Assembly: GCF_010550245.1 (NCBI RefSeq)
Contig: NZ_JAAGLU010000022.1
Span: 62,001-126,000, forward strand
From: Streptomyces sp. SID12501
Lineage (GTDB): Bacteria > Actinomycetota > Actinomycetes > Streptomycetales > Streptomycetaceae
Direction of reading: 5' to 3'
DNA length: 64,000 nt
The notes beneath the pieces are model-generated. The model made no database searches. It was not told the origin of the DNA and was given only the letters and a program-made list of their open reading frames with translations. A program made the translations under genes and the position numbers. Shown here in pieces: positions 25,313 to 34,874 of the stretch. How positions within the stretch are numbered: position 1 is the stretch's first letter; each line of letters opens with the position of its first letter.

Positions 25313-26524
25313 TTACGAGACGAGCTTCAGCAGGCGGTTCGGGGAGCCGGTGCCCGGGCTGGTGACCACCCCGGTGGTGGCGCCGCCCGTGAGGGCGGTG
25401 GCGACCTGGGCCGGCGTGGCCGAGGTGTGGCCCGCGAGGTAGACGGCCGCCGCACCCGCGACGTGCGGGGTGGCCATCGACGTACCGGAGATCGTGTTCG
25501 TCGCGGTGTCGCTGGTGTTCCAGCCCGCCGTGATCGAGGAACCCGGGGCGAAGATGTCCAGGACCGAGCCGTAGTTGGAGTAGCTGGCGCGAGCGTCCGT
25601 GCTGGTGGTGGCGCCGACCGTGATGGCCGTCGCGACCCGCGCGGGGGAGTAGGAGGAGGCGTTGGCGCTGCTGTTGCCGGCCGCGACCGCGTAGGTCACG
25701 CCGCTGGCTATGGAGTTGGCGACGGCCGTGTCCAGTGAGGTCGAGGCACTGCCGCCGAGCGACATGTTGGCGACCGAGGGGCTGGTGTGGTTCGCGGTCA
25801 CCCAGTCGATGCCCGCGATGACGCCGGCCGTGGTGCCCGAGCCGGCGTTGTCGAGCACGCGCACCGCCACGATCTTCGCCGCCTTGGCGACACCGTAGGT
25901 CGAGCCCGCGATGGTGGTGGCGACGTGCGTGCCGTGGCCGTTGCCGTCCTGTGCGACGGAGTCGCCGTCAACGGCGTCGTAGCCGTTGGTGGCCCGGCCA
26001 CTGATCTGGGAGTGCGTGATGCGTACGCCCGTGTCGATGACGTACGCGGTCACCCCGGCGCCGGCCGTGTCCGGGTAGGTGTAGGTGCCGGACAGCGGCA
26101 GGGCGGCCTGGTCGATGCGGTCGAGGCCCCAGGGGGCGCTGGACTGCGTGGCGTCGACGTGCACCGTCTGGTTCTGCTCGACGGTGGCCACCGCGGGGTC
26201 GGCGGCGAGTCTGCGGGCCTCGGCCGCGGAGAGGGTCGCCGTGTAGCCGTTCAGCGCGGTGCTGAACGTCTTCTTCACCGTGCCGCCGTACCCCTTGATC
26301 AGACTCTTGCCCGCGCTCGACGCGGACTTGAGGCCCGCCGCCTTCTTGAGCGTGACGATGTAGCTGTCCTTGACGGCTGTGGGGGAGCCGGCGGCCAGCA
26401 CCTTGCCCTCGGCGGGTGCCGGGGCTGCCTGGGCGGGGAGCGCGGTGAATCCGCCGACGAGAGCGGCGGCTGCCACGACGGTGGTCGCGGCGGTCCTGAT
26501 CTTCTTGCTGCGCAGTTGTGCCAT
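25313..26524 (-). CDS. Secreted subtilisin-like serine protease (S8, proteinase K subfamily)
   Basis: 403 residues. Signal peptide to about residue 33 (TVVAAAALVGGFTALPAQAA), inhibitor I9 propeptide about 50-125 (DSYIVTLKK ... AAEARRLAADPAVATVEQNQ), then the catalytic domain: Asp164 in VIDTGV, His197 in NGHGTHVA, oxyanion Asn284 in AAGNSS and Ser349 in GTSMATPHVAG. The triad is intact and the protein ends soon after the catalytic domain, without a P-domain, as in proteinase K-like Streptomyces enzymes. ATG 26524 starts the signal peptide and follows GAGGAGGA 10-17 bases upstream. It acts extracellularly in protein breakdown. Confidence 0.93.
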   Translation of the reverse strand: MAQLRSKKIRTAATTVVAAAALVGGFTALPAQAAPAPAEGKVLAAGSPTAVKDSYIVTLKKAAGLKSASSAGKSLIKGYGGTVKKTFSTALNGYTATLSAAEARRLAADPAVATVEQNQTVHVDATQSSAPWGLDRIDQAALPLSGTYTYPDTAGAGVTAYVIDTGVRITHSQISGRATNGYDAVDGDSVAQDGNGHGTHVATTIAGSTYGVAKAAKIVAVRVLDNAGSGTTAGVIAGIDWVTANHTSPSVANMSLGGSASTSLDTAVANSIASGVTYAVAAGNSSANASSYSPARVATAITVGATTSTDARASYSNYGSVLDIFAPGSSITAGWNTSDTATNTISGTSMATPHVAGAAAVYLAGHTSATPAQVATALTGGATTGVVTSPGTGSPNRLLKLVS

Positions 26525-26835
26525 AACGAGGGAGTCCTCCTCTGAGGCAGCACACGCCTGGGTGGGGGCGTGTCTGTGGGGGGATGCCCGCTGGCGCGGA
26601 CACAACCCGGAGCGTCGCGTTCCGCCCGGGCTGAGGTAAAGACTCGGTCATGAACGGGAGTTGCTCAAGGGGTTGGACGGCTTGTCACGCCCATGTCACG
26701 AATACGCAATCAAACGTAACGTGAATGCGGATGATCCGCTCCGATAGGAGCGGAAAAGTCTTGGCATGGACACTTCCGTTCAACAGGTGTGGTTGGTACG
26801 AACGTTGTGGCAGAGATCCTGCTAAGGGAGGTTCC
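26525..26835. other. Divergent promoter region between the subtilase and the SGNH esterase
   Basis: 311 bp without a gene. Two small hairpins are visible: ACACGCC (26552-26558) with GGCGTGT (26567-26573) in the subtilase leader, and CCGCTCC-GATA-GGAGCGG (26736-26753) 82 bp upstream of the esterase ATG. The middle (about 26690-26760) is AT-richer and likely carries both promoters. Confidence 0.5.
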
Positions 26836-27642
26836 ATGAGACGTTTCCGAATTACGGCATACGTGACCTCGCTCCTCCTCGCCACCGTCGCCGCCCTCAC
26901 CGGGGCAACCTCGGCGCAGGCGTCCCAACTCGCCGCCCCCACCGGCTATGTGGCCCTCGGCGACTCCTACTCCTCGGGAGTCGGCTCGGGCAGCTACATC
27001 AGCTCCAGCGGCGACTGCAAGCGCAGCACGAAGGCGTACCCGTACCTCTGGGCCGCCGCCCATTCACCCTCGAGCTTCAACTTCACGGCCTGCTCGGGCG
27101 CCCGAACGGGTGATGTTCTGGCGAACCAGCTGACCCCGCTCGGCTCCTCCACGGGCCTCGTCTCGATCAGTGTCGGCGGCAACGACGCGGGCTTCGCCGA
27201 CGTCATGTCGACCTGTGTGCTCCAGTCCGACAGCTCCTGCCTCGCCCGCATCAACACCGCGCGGGCGTACGTCGACTCGACCCTCCCCGGTCTGCTCGAC
27301 ACCGTGTACGACGCCATCAGCTCCCGGGCGTCCGCCGCCCACGTGGTCGTCCTGGGCTACCCGCGCTTCTACAAGCTCGGCCAGGCCTGCCTCGGACTCT
27401 CCGAGACCAAGCGGTCCGCGATCAACGGCGCGTCCGACTACCTGAACAGCGCGCTCGCCAAGAGGGCCGCCGACCACGGCTTCACCTTCGGTGACGTCAA
27501 GCCGGCCTTCACCGGTCACGAACTCTGCTCGGGCAGCTCGTGGCTGCACAGCCTCAACCTGCTCAACATCGGCGAGTCCTACCACCCGACGGCCGCCGGC
27601 CAGTCGGGCGGCTATCTGCCGGCGTTCACCAGCGCCGCCTGA
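26836..27642 (+). CDS. Secreted SGNH (GDSL) lipase/esterase
   Basis: 268 residues; signal peptide to about residue 30 (TSLLLATVAALTGATSAQA). SGNH blocks: GDSYSSG (nucleophile Ser44), CSGARTGDVL, VGGNDAGF (Asn of block III) and ESYHPT (His250, with the nearby acid). Cysteine pairs match the three-disulfide Streptomyces GDSL lipases (S. rimosus/S. coelicolor type), which it closely resembles throughout (SSGDCKRSTKAYPYLWAAAH). ATG 26836 has AAGGGAGG upstream. It hydrolyses fatty esters outside the cell. Convergent with the kinase gene. Confidence 0.93.
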   Translation: MRRFRITAYVTSLLLATVAALTGATSAQASQLAAPTGYVALGDSYSSGVGSGSYISSSGDCKRSTKAYPYLWAAAHSPSSFNFTACSGARTGDVLANQLTPLGSSTGLVSISVGGNDAGFADVMSTCVLQSDSSCLARINTARAYVDSTLPGLLDTVYDAISSRASAAHVVVLGYPRFYKLGQACLGLSETKRSAINGASDYLNSALAKRAADHGFTFGDVKPAFTGHELCSGSSWLHSLNLLNIGESYHPTAAGQSGGYLPAFTSAA

Positions 27643-27716
27643 CCACCCGACCTCCGACCAACTGACCCTCCGACCCCCCGGCCAACCGACTGCCCGACCG
27701 TTCGACCGGCGTCCGT

Positions 27717-29363
27717 TCAGGGCGTACCGGACGGAGTGACAGCGGGAGAGGAGACCCCGTCCGTCGGGGTCTCCGTCTCGCAAGTCACCGAGAACGGCAC
27801 GGAGTTGGACTTCACGCTCACCGGGTCGCGGACCTCCACGCCGATCGCGTTCTCGATCGTCCCGCTCTCGTCGTACGTCGTCACGAAGACCTTGTTCTCC
27901 TTGGTCTTCCCGCCGCCCGCCGGGAACGAAAGCGTCCGCCAGCCCTGCTCCGGCGCATCGCCCGTCTCCGTCACCCAGCGGTAGGAGATCTTCGCGGGTA
28001 CGTTGCCCACCGTGAACGTCGCCGTGAAGCCGGGCGCCTGGGCGTCGGGCGGCGGACAGGCCCCCGAGTAGTCGGTGCCCGAGCCGACCACCTGGACCTC
28101 CACGGTCTGCGCCGGCTGCGAGGTCCTGCTGTCACTGCTGCTCGGAGTGGGGCTCGTCTCCTCGTCGCCGGAGTCGCTGGGGCTGCTCTTCGGCGAACTC
28201 GCCGCACCCGTACCGGCATTGCTCTGCTGTGTGCTGCTGCCGGCACCGGCATCGGTGCCGTCCCCGCCGTTGTCGTGGTCCAGTAGCGCGTATGTCAGCC
28301 CGGCGATCGCCAGTGCGATGGCGACGAGGCCCGCGACCAGGACGACGGCCGCCCGGCGGTTGCGATCCGGTTCGCCCGGGCGAGTGGTCGGACGGGTGTC
28401 CGGGGGAGGCGGCACGGGCCTGGTCGCCGCCGTGGGAACGGCCATCGGCTGCGGGGGCGTCGCCGGGTGCTGCGGGAAGGCCGCCGCGATCGGCGGCGTG
28501 TACGGGGTCGTCCGGACGGTGTCCGCGCGCAGGGTGCCTCCCGCCCCGATGATCCGCAGCTCGTGCTCGGCCCGCTCGGCGGGGAGACGTTCGGCCGGAT
28601 CCTTGCGCAGCAGCCCTTCGATGACGGGCGTCAGCGGCCCCGCCCGGAGCGGCGGCGGCAACTCCTCGTCCACGATGGCGCGCAGGGTGCTGAGCGGGGT
28701 GTTCTGCCGGAAGGGCGAGTTGCCCTCGACCGCCGCGTACAGCAGCACGCCCAGCGACCACAGGTCGGACTCGGGACCAGGGGTACGCCCCAACGCCCGT
28801 TCGGGCGCCAGGAATTCGGGGGAGCCGATGAGCTCGCCGGTCATGGTGAGGGCCGAACTGCCCTCGACCGTCGCGATCCCGAAGTCGGTGAGCACCACCC
28901 GGCCGTCGTTGGACAGCAGTACGTTGGCCGGTTTCACGTCCCGGTGCAGCACCCCGGCCTCGTGCGCGGCCCGCAGCGCGGCGAGCACCTCGGCGCCGAT
29001 GTGCGCGGCCCGCTGCGGGGACATCGGTCCCTCGGCGTCCAGCTGATCGGCGAGCGATAGCCCGCGGACCACCTCCATGACGATCCAGGGCCGGCCCCCG
29101 TCGGTCGCCACGTCGTACACCGTCACGACGTTCCGGTTGGAGACGCGGGCCGCGGCCCAGGCCTCGCGCTCCAGTCGGGCGTACAGCCGTTCGACCTCGG
29201 AGGTGGCCAGTCCGGCGGGCGCGCGCACCTCCTTGACGGCGACCTCGCGGTGCAGCACCTCGTCGCGGGCCAGCCACACCGTGCCCATACCGCCCTCGCC
29301 GAGCGGTGAGAGCAGTCGGTAGCGTCCCGCGATCACACGTTCACTGCCCGGCTCTTCGGACAC
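27717..29363 (-). CDS. Membrane Ser/Thr protein kinase (PknB type) with extracellular domain
   Basis: 548 residues. The kinase domain (about 13-270) has the P-loop LGEGGMGTVWLA, Lys in EVAVKEV, HRDVKPANVLL, DFGIATVEG and the APE-like LAPERALG, so it is catalytically complete. A Pro-rich juxtamembrane stretch leads to one transmembrane helix (VVLVAGLVAIALAIAGLTYALL), then a Ser/Thr-rich linker and an extracellular beta domain of about 110 residues with a likely disulfide (SGACPPP ... FSVTCETE). There are no PASTA repeats, so it is not a PknB orthologue proper; the outer domain may sense an unknown ligand. Confidence 0.92.
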   Translation of the reverse strand: MSEEPGSERVIAGRYRLLSPLGEGGMGTVWLARDEVLHREVAVKEVRAPAGLATSEVERLYARLEREAWAAARVSNRNVVTVYDVATDGGRPWIVMEVVRGLSLADQLDAEGPMSPQRAAHIGAEVLAALRAAHEAGVLHRDVKPANVLLSNDGRVVLTDFGIATVEGSSALTMTGELIGSPEFLAPERALGRTPGPESDLWSLGVLLYAAVEGNSPFRQNTPLSTLRAIVDEELPPPLRAGPLTPVIEGLLRKDPAERLPAERAEHELRIIGAGGTLRADTVRTTPYTPPIAAAFPQHPATPPQPMAVPTAATRPVPPPPDTRPTTRPGEPDRNRRAAVVLVAGLVAIALAIAGLTYALLDHDNGGDGTDAGAGSSTQQSNAGTGAASSPKSSPSDSGDEETSPTPSSSDSRTSQPAQTVEVQVVGSGTDYSGACPPPDAQAPGFTATFTVGNVPAKISYRWVTETGDAPEQGWRTLSFPAGGGKTKENKVFVTTYDESGTIENAIGVEVRDPVSVKSNSVPFSVTCETETPTDGVSSPAVTPSGTP

Positions 29364-29455
29364 GGGCGTCCCCCCATCGCAGCCGCACGTTCACGGATTC
29401 GGTCTCATTGCACGCCGATTTTCTGCACTCCGCCTGATTTCTTCCCAAAAGTAGC

Positions 29456-31186
29456 TCAGCCGAGTGCGGATGCCGCCCCCTTGAGCACCAATCCGGCTCC
29501 CAGCGCGACAACGAGGAACGCGGACGCCAGCGGCGCGGTACGCCGGACGAACGCGAGCATCGGACCGCCGGCCAGCCCCGGACGCCGGTCCAGCAGCCGG
29601 TTGGCCCCGCTGCCCAGCCGTACGACGAGGAATCCGGCCCCGGTGAGGGTGAGCGCGAGCCCGACCCCGTACGCCAGCACGAGCAGGAACCCGAACCACG
29701 CCTTCCCCAGCGCGGCGGCCCCGACCAGCACGACCACGGCCGACGGACTCGGCACCAGCCCACCGGCGAACCCGAGCAGGATCGTGCCGCGCAGGGTGGG
29801 AGCGATGTCGTGCGTGTGGGTGAAGCCGCCGTGGGTGTGTTCGAGGGTGCTGCGGTCGTGCTTGTGCTTGCCGTCGTGGTGCTCGTGGGTGTGGCCGTGA
29901 TCGTGCTCATGACCGTGGTCGTGCTGGTGGTCGTGGTCATGGTCGTGCACATGTGCGGGAGCTGCGGCGGGTGCGGGTGCGGGTGCGAGCGCGGTGTCCG
30001 AGTGCGCGTGGGTGTGCGATGCGTGGGCGAGGACCAGTTCGCGTTCCGGCGCCTTTTCGGCGGTGTGGGGGTGCTCGTGCCCGTGATCGTGGTCGTGCTG
30101 ATGAGGGTGCGGCTGGGGAGTGAGGTGCGCGCGCTCGTGTACGCGCTGGCGCCAGGCCCGCCGTGTGAGGGTCAGGCCCGCCCCCGTCACCAGCACACCG
30201 CTCGCCACGCCCAGCCAGGCGATCACCGAGGGCGCCGCCGCCGAACCGGCCGTCACCAGCAGGCCCAGGGCGACCACGCCAAGCGTGTGGGTGACCGTCA
30301 CCGAGGCCGCCAGCGGCATGACGTCGCGCAGACGGGCCTTGCCGCCCCGGGCGGCTGCCGTGGCCGCCATCAGGGTCTTGCCGTGGCCCGGGGCGAGCGC
30401 GTGCATCGCGCCGAGGAAGATCGCGATGACCAGGGCCAGTGCGGCGAAACCGACCGTGAGGTCGTGCCGGGCCACCAGGGAGTCCAGCGCGCGGGTCCAC
30501 CGGTCCGCGCCGCGCGGCAGCACGGAGGACGCCGGTGCCGCCTCCTCGCCGCTCTCGACCAGGGCCGGGCCGCCCGGGCTCACCTGGACGGCGGCCGTCG
30601 CGGTGTCGGCCGGCGAGGAGAGCAACTCCTGTGGATAGCTGGTCAGTTCACCCGAGACCGACTTCTGCGGCACGTCGGACTCGGCGAGCGTCATCCGGTC
30701 ACCGCGTGCGGTGATCTCCCGCCAGCCGGGGCCCGACTCGATGCCCGCACTGTGGAAGCCGAGGGCGACGGTGTCCCCTTCGGCGACCTCGGGGAGAGCG
30801 GCCGTGAGCTCGCACTCCACGCGCAGGGTGTCGAGGCCGGCCTGACCGGGCCGCGTGCTTGCCTTGGCGCTGCCGACGGAGAGTGCGACCCTACGGCCCG
30901 CGACGGTGACCTTGCTGCCCTGCGCCGCGGTCGCGCATCGCTGTGCGGCCCAGTCGGTCAGGCCCAGCTTCTCGATGTCGGGCTTGGCCTGGGTGGCCGG
31001 GATCTCGGCGAGGTCCTCGACATGGGCGACCCGGAGCTGCCCGGGGGCGACGACGAGACCGTCGTACCGGTTGACGGTGAAGTTGCCGAGCGGATGCGCG
31101 CTCGCGGCCGAGGCGGGAACCAGTACGAGCGCGCAGGCGGCCGTGAACACGGCGGCACCGGCGGCGGCCGAACGACGGGGCTTCAC
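29456..31186 (-). CDS. NicO/RcnA-like nickel-cobalt (heavy metal) transporter with His-rich loop
   Basis: 576 residues from GTG 31186, which overlaps the TPR gene stop (GTGA). A signal peptide and an N-terminal extracellular domain (HPLGNFTVNRYDGL) precede membrane helices. The NicO signature HALAPGHGKTLMAATAAARG and SVTVTHTLGVVALGLL is present, and the second half has GGLVPSPSAVVVLVGAAALG. Between them lies a loop of about 110 residues dominated by His-Asp pairs (HVHDHDHDHQHDHGHEHDH and more), an obvious metal-binding store. Export or import direction is not certain; RcnA relatives export Ni/Co. It is last in a three-gene minus-strand run with the TPR and DUF4331 genes. Confidence 0.87.
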   Translation of the reverse strand: MKPRRSAAAGAAVFTAACALVLVPASAASAHPLGNFTVNRYDGLVVAPGQLRVAHVEDLAEIPATQAKPDIEKLGLTDWAAQRCATAAQGSKVTVAGRRVALSVGSAKASTRPGQAGLDTLRVECELTAALPEVAEGDTVALGFHSAGIESGPGWREITARGDRMTLAESDVPQKSVSGELTSYPQELLSSPADTATAAVQVSPGGPALVESGEEAAPASSVLPRGADRWTRALDSLVARHDLTVGFAALALVIAIFLGAMHALAPGHGKTLMAATAAARGGKARLRDVMPLAASVTVTHTLGVVALGLLVTAGSAAAPSVIAWLGVASGVLVTGAGLTLTRRAWRQRVHERAHLTPQPHPHQHDHDHGHEHPHTAEKAPERELVLAHASHTHAHSDTALAPAPAPAAAPAHVHDHDHDHQHDHGHEHDHGHTHEHHDGKHKHDRSTLEHTHGGFTHTHDIAPTLRGTILLGFAGGLVPSPSAVVVLVGAAALGKAWFGFLLVLAYGVGLALTLTGAGFLVVRLGSGANRLLDRRPGLAGGPMLAFVRRTAPLASAFLVVALGAGLVLKGAASALG

Positions 31187-33180
31187 TTCGCCGCCTCCAG
31201 GGACTTGAGAGCCGTACGGGCCTTGCGGGCGCCCAACGGGGAGAAACCGGGGTTGAGTTCGAGGGCGGCGGAGAGCGAGGCGCGGGCTTCCTTCGGGTGG
31301 CCCGTGGCCTGCTCGATCATGCCGCGGTGGTAGATGAAGGAGGCGTTGCGGTAGCCGGTCGCGGTGGCGCGGCGGGCGTACGGGAGCGCTTCCTCGTCCT
31401 GGCCGTTGACGTGCAGTGCCCACGCGAGGGCGTCGGCCGTGTGCACGGTCTCACGGCGGTCCCACTCGGCGCGGGCCGCGCGCAGCGCCGACTTCCGGTC
31501 GCCGTGGTCGGCGGCGGCCAGCGCGGTGTCCAGGTCGGCGTTGACGCCGTTGGCGCGGGCGATGGCCGTCCAGGCGTTGACGAGCGCGTACTGGTCGCGG
31601 GCCTTGGCCAGGTCGCCCTCGCCGCCCCGGACTTCGTACAGCTCGCCGAGTTCGACGAGCGGACCGGGCAGCGGATAGCGGGAGACGACGTCCTCCATGC
31701 CCAGAATCGCCCCGGCCCGGTCGCCGTCGGCGAACTGGGCGCGGGCGCGGCCCTCGAGCGCCGGAAGGTAGTTGTCGTCGGCGGCGAGGGCGCGGGCGTA
31801 GTGCTCCAGGGCGGACTTGTACTCGCCCTGGCTCCAGGCGAGTTGCCCCAGCGCCGTGGACACGTACGCGATGTCCCCGCGGGACGTGGCGGAGTCGAGC
31901 GCCTGCTCCAGCACACGCCGGGCGCTGCTGACCTCGCCGCGCAGCTCACGCACGTACGCGTACCGGGTGAAGACAGGCACCCCGGGCCGCTTGGCGTCGG
32001 CCTCGTCGGTGGCCTTCAACGCCTCGTCGTAGCGCCCGAGTTCGACCAGAGCGTCGATACGGGTGGACAGGGCGCGCTCGCTGTAGGGGTTCTGCGCGAG
32101 GGCCTGGTCCGAGTACTTGAGGGCGCCGGGAAAGGCATGGCGGGCGGCGGCGAGGGCGGCGCGCCCGGCGAGAGCGGGGTCGTTGTCGGGCTCCAGCTCG
32201 AGTGACCGGTTCAGGGCCTGCTGGGCCTGCGGATACCGGGAGGGGTCGCCCTTGGTGCGGGCCTGCTCGACATACGCGAGCCCGAGAGTGGCCCAGCTGC
32301 CGAAGTCCTTGGGCTGCGCCCGGAGATGGGCCTGCAGAGAGGCGATACTCGCGCCGATGTCCCCACTCGCGAGCAGCGCGGGAGACATCGCGGCCGGCGC
32401 CGAGGCGACAGTGGTGGCCCCGCCCCCGTCCCGAACAGCGCCCAGCACCACGGCCCCGGCGGTGAACGCCACCGCCAACGCAGCCGCACAGGCCCCGAGT
32501 TGCACGGCCCGCCACCGCCGCGACGACTCCCCGAGCCGCCGGACCGCGGTGACCCGCTCGTCGGGGCCGGACAGGTCGGAGGCGGGGGAGTGGGTGCCGG
32601 GGGCGGCGGGGGACGACCGGTCGGGGGAGACATCCGGCGCGTGCTCGGCAGCCATGCTGCCCGCGCCGGCGCCCTCGGGCGAGCCTTCGGGGCTGGGAGC
32701 CGCACCTGCCTCGCGGGTGCTGGGGGCGAGGTGGGTTTCCGGCACCTTCCGGGTCCCCGGAGCGGCTTCGGCCGCCGGGGTCTCCCGACCGGCGCCGGAC
32801 GCGGCGAGGACTCCGGAGTCGTGCTCGGAGCTGTTCGGCTCGGGGGCCGACGTGGTGCTCGGCGCGTGTGCGCGGCCGACGTCCGGCCCTGCCTTGCCTG
32901 CCTCGGCGGTGCCGGCCGGTTCGCCTGTGCCCGGCCCGGCCGTGTCCATGGGGACGCCGGCCGGCGCGGTGTTGCCCGGCCCGGCCAGGTCCGTCCCGCC
33001 CGGGACGGGCCGCGTCGCGTCGGCGTGTTGATCGGTGCCCCCGGCCTTCACCGTGCCGAGGATCCCGGCCGCCCCCGCCGTGTCGGCCGGCCGGCTGCCG
33101 AGCTCACGGCCCGGTCGCGTGAGTGGCGGCTGTGGCGCCTGCTCGCGGTCCGGTGCGTTGTCGTTCGTACGCGGGGGCAT
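31183..33180 (-). CDS. TPR-repeat membrane protein
   Basis: 665 residues. The first 225 are disordered Pro/Ala/Gly/Thr-rich sequence, then one transmembrane helix (LGACAAALAVAFTAGAVVLGAV), then about ten tetratricopeptide repeats (for example LGLAYVEQARTKGDPSRYPQA, ALGQLAWSQGEYKSALEHYA, IYHRGMIEQATGHPKEAR). The repeats would face outside. It reads directly into the NicO gene by a 4-base overlap and follows the DUF4331 gene, so the three may form one export/metal-related assembly. ATG 33180 has GAGGAGAGGGC just upstream. Confidence 0.87.
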   Translation of the reverse strand: MPPRTNDNAPDREQAPQPPLTRPGRELGSRPADTAGAAGILGTVKAGGTDQHADATRPVPGGTDLAGPGNTAPAGVPMDTAGPGTGEPAGTAEAGKAGPDVGRAHAPSTTSAPEPNSSEHDSGVLAASGAGRETPAAEAAPGTRKVPETHLAPSTREAGAAPSPEGSPEGAGAGSMAAEHAPDVSPDRSSPAAPGTHSPASDLSGPDERVTAVRRLGESSRRWRAVQLGACAAALAVAFTAGAVVLGAVRDGGGATTVASAPAAMSPALLASGDIGASIASLQAHLRAQPKDFGSWATLGLAYVEQARTKGDPSRYPQAQQALNRSLELEPDNDPALAGRAALAAARHAFPGALKYSDQALAQNPYSERALSTRIDALVELGRYDEALKATDEADAKRPGVPVFTRYAYVRELRGEVSSARRVLEQALDSATSRGDIAYVSTALGQLAWSQGEYKSALEHYARALAADDNYLPALEGRARAQFADGDRAGAILGMEDVVSRYPLPGPLVELGELYEVRGGEGDLAKARDQYALVNAWTAIARANGVNADLDTALAAADHGDRKSALRAARAEWDRRETVHTADALAWALHVNGQDEEALPYARRATATGYRNASFIYHRGMIEQATGHPKEARASLSAALELNPGFSPLGARKARTALKSLEAAK

Positions 33181-33266
33181 GCCCTCTCCTCAAGGTTCCT
33201 GGGCGGGTCATCTGCGGGGGAAGCGGGGGTCGACCGCCCGGGTGGGGCCGGGAGTCGACGGGAGTG

Positions 33267-33283
33267 CGGCGCGGCCCGCGCCG
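33267..33283 (-). terminator. Short GC hairpin after the DUF4331 gene
   Basis: CGGCGCG-GCC-CGCGCCG forms a perfect 7-bp stem 53 bp past the DUF4331 stop and 87 bp before the TPR start. It could attenuate transcription from DUF4331 into the TPR-NicO pair rather than fully separate them. Confidence 0.45.
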
Positions 33284-33335
33284 TGGGGATGGAAACGGGC
33301 CGCGCCAGTTGGTGGGGGTGAGGACGGAAAGCGGG

Positions 33336-34874
33336 TCAGTACGCCCGGTTCCCCATGTTCCGGCGCCACCACACGAAGCCGGCGGTGAGCAGCAGGAACC
33401 CGGCCGCACCGGCCGCCGCCGAACCGGCGATCAGCATGGTGTCGGTGCCACCGGAGGTGCCGGCGGGCTGCAGCGCGTCACCGAGCTGGCTGCGGACGTC
33501 GTTGGTGCCGGTCGTGCCCTTGGCGAGCGGGCCGCGCGAACCCTCGGTCGGCAGAGCCACGTACGGGAAGTACTTCTCGAAGCTCTTGTCGTTCTTGTCG
33601 ACCGCGTCACCGAGGTCGTTCTTCGCGCCGACCAGCTCACCCTCGACGACCTGGAGCGAGGCGTCGATCACGTCGTCCGTCAGACGACGGCCGTTCGGGA
33701 AGCCCGCGTTGTCACCGTCGAGGACACCGAGACGCTTGGGGTGCGCGGACGGGGCGATCGAGGTGTTGAGACGCAGTTCCTCGGCCGGAGTCACGTACGG
33801 CGGCTGGTTGAGACCCTTCACACCCTTGAGGAAGACGTCCACCAGGTCGTTGCGCGGCTCCTTGGGCGCCGGGATCTTGTAGATCGCCTCGATGAGCTTC
33901 GGCAGCTCGGGGTTGGTCACGTTCTTCAGGAACTGGGCGTCCTCCCACGGCGAGGACGCGTTGAACTTGTCCTTGTCCTTGATGGGGTTGACGACCTCGT
34001 TGACCAGCGGCATGCCCAGCCGCGAGACCTGCGCGTAGTAGCCGCTGGCGTTCTTGCGCTGGGTCGTCGACCAGATACCGACGATCGGCTGCTTCGACGA
34101 CTCCGTGATCATGTGCGTCGGCACCTGGAGCGCGATCGAGTTGACGTTGTAGCCCTTGAGCGTGTCGTTGCCGACCTCGGAGAGGTTCCCGCCGTACAGC
34201 AGGTCGAAGACGCGCAGGTCCAGGAAGAACGGGTCGTCGGCCTGCCCGGCGAACGTCGTCGAACCGTTCGTCAGCTTGTGGATGGCCTGGTCGCGCAGCT
34301 TCTTGTAGTTCGGCATCGACGCCTTGCCCACGTTCGACGGGGCGACCGGAACGTCGTCGGCGATCTTCGTCTTCGACTTGACGCGCTGGTTCTTGAGCTT
34401 GATCAGCTCTATGTCGTACGTCTGCGTGATGTTGAGGTCGGGGTCGTACAGGCTGTCGACCGCACCCGTGTTGTACAGGAACGTCTTCTTGTTCTTCACG
34501 TGTGTCTTGAAGGTGTAGCGGAACAGGAGGTCGCCCTGCGCGTCACCGTCGTTGTCGATGTGGAGGTCGTACTGGGCGTCCTCGGCGAACTGGTAGAAGT
34601 TCGGGCCGCCGGCCGGCTCCTCGAACGGGATCCAGTTCGCGACGATCGTCGTCGTGTCCTTCTTGTCCGGGCTCACGAACGCGTACACGTCCGTGTTGTC
34701 GTACTGCGGTGTGCCGGAGATCAGCGGAGCCTCGCGGTGGCTGGAGGCGGATGCCGTACCCGGTACGAGCGCGGTGACGCCGGCGGCTGCGAGCCCACCG
34801 GCGGCCAGCGCACCACAAATGAGGGTCGCGATGCTCCTGCGCCGCGAGCCGCCCTTGGAGATGGTTGTCGTCAT
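33336..34874 (-). CDS. Secreted DUF4331 protein with C-terminal membrane anchor
   Basis: 512 residues from ATG 34874 (GTG 34889 is an alternative five codons earlier). A signal peptide (ATLICGALAAGGLAAAGVTALV) ends near ASASSHREAP, the hallmark start of mature DUF4331 proteins. The body continues SGTPQYDNTDVYAFVSPDK, FYQFAEDAQYDLHIDNDGD and a long beta-rich region. The C-terminus has a helix (LIAGSAAAGAAGFLLLTAGFVWW) and RRN, a membrane or wall anchor. Its biochemical role is unknown. DUF4331 genes often sit beside ECF sigma/anti-sigma pairs, as here (divergent, about 190 bp apart), which suggests it is part of that regulon. Confidence 0.88.
   Translation of the reverse strand: MTTTISKGGSRRRSIATLICGALAAGGLAAAGVTALVPGTASASSHREAPLISGTPQYDNTDVYAFVSPDKKDTTTIVANWIPFEEPAGGPNFYQFAEDAQYDLHIDNDGDAQGDLLFRYTFKTHVKNKKTFLYNTGAVDSLYDPDLNITQTYDIELIKLKNQRVKSKTKIADDVPVAPSNVGKASMPNYKKLRDQAIHKLTNGSTTFAGQADDPFFLDLRVFDLLYGGNLSEVGNDTLKGYNVNSIALQVPTHMITESSKQPIVGIWSTTQRKNASGYYAQVSRLGMPLVNEVVNPIKDKDKFNASSPWEDAQFLKNVTNPELPKLIEAIYKIPAPKEPRNDLVDVFLKGVKGLNQPPYVTPAEELRLNTSIAPSAHPKRLGVLDGDNAGFPNGRRLTDDVIDASLQVVEGELVGAKNDLGDAVDKNDKSFEKYFPYVALPTEGSRGPLAKGTTGTNDVRSQLGDALQPAGTSGGTDTMLIAGSAAAGAAGFLLLTAGFVWWRRNMGNRAY

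Noticed and set aside
29850-30130. CRISPR-like or tandem DNA repeat at the repeated gtggtcgtg/catgg stretch
   Set aside because: It is the codon pattern of the His/Asp-rich loop of the NicO protein, with irregular units and no spacers.
29810-31333. A 507-codon plus-strand frame opposite the NicO gene
   Set aside because: Its Val-rich start is only the reverse complement of the His/Asp repeat; no independent gene signals.
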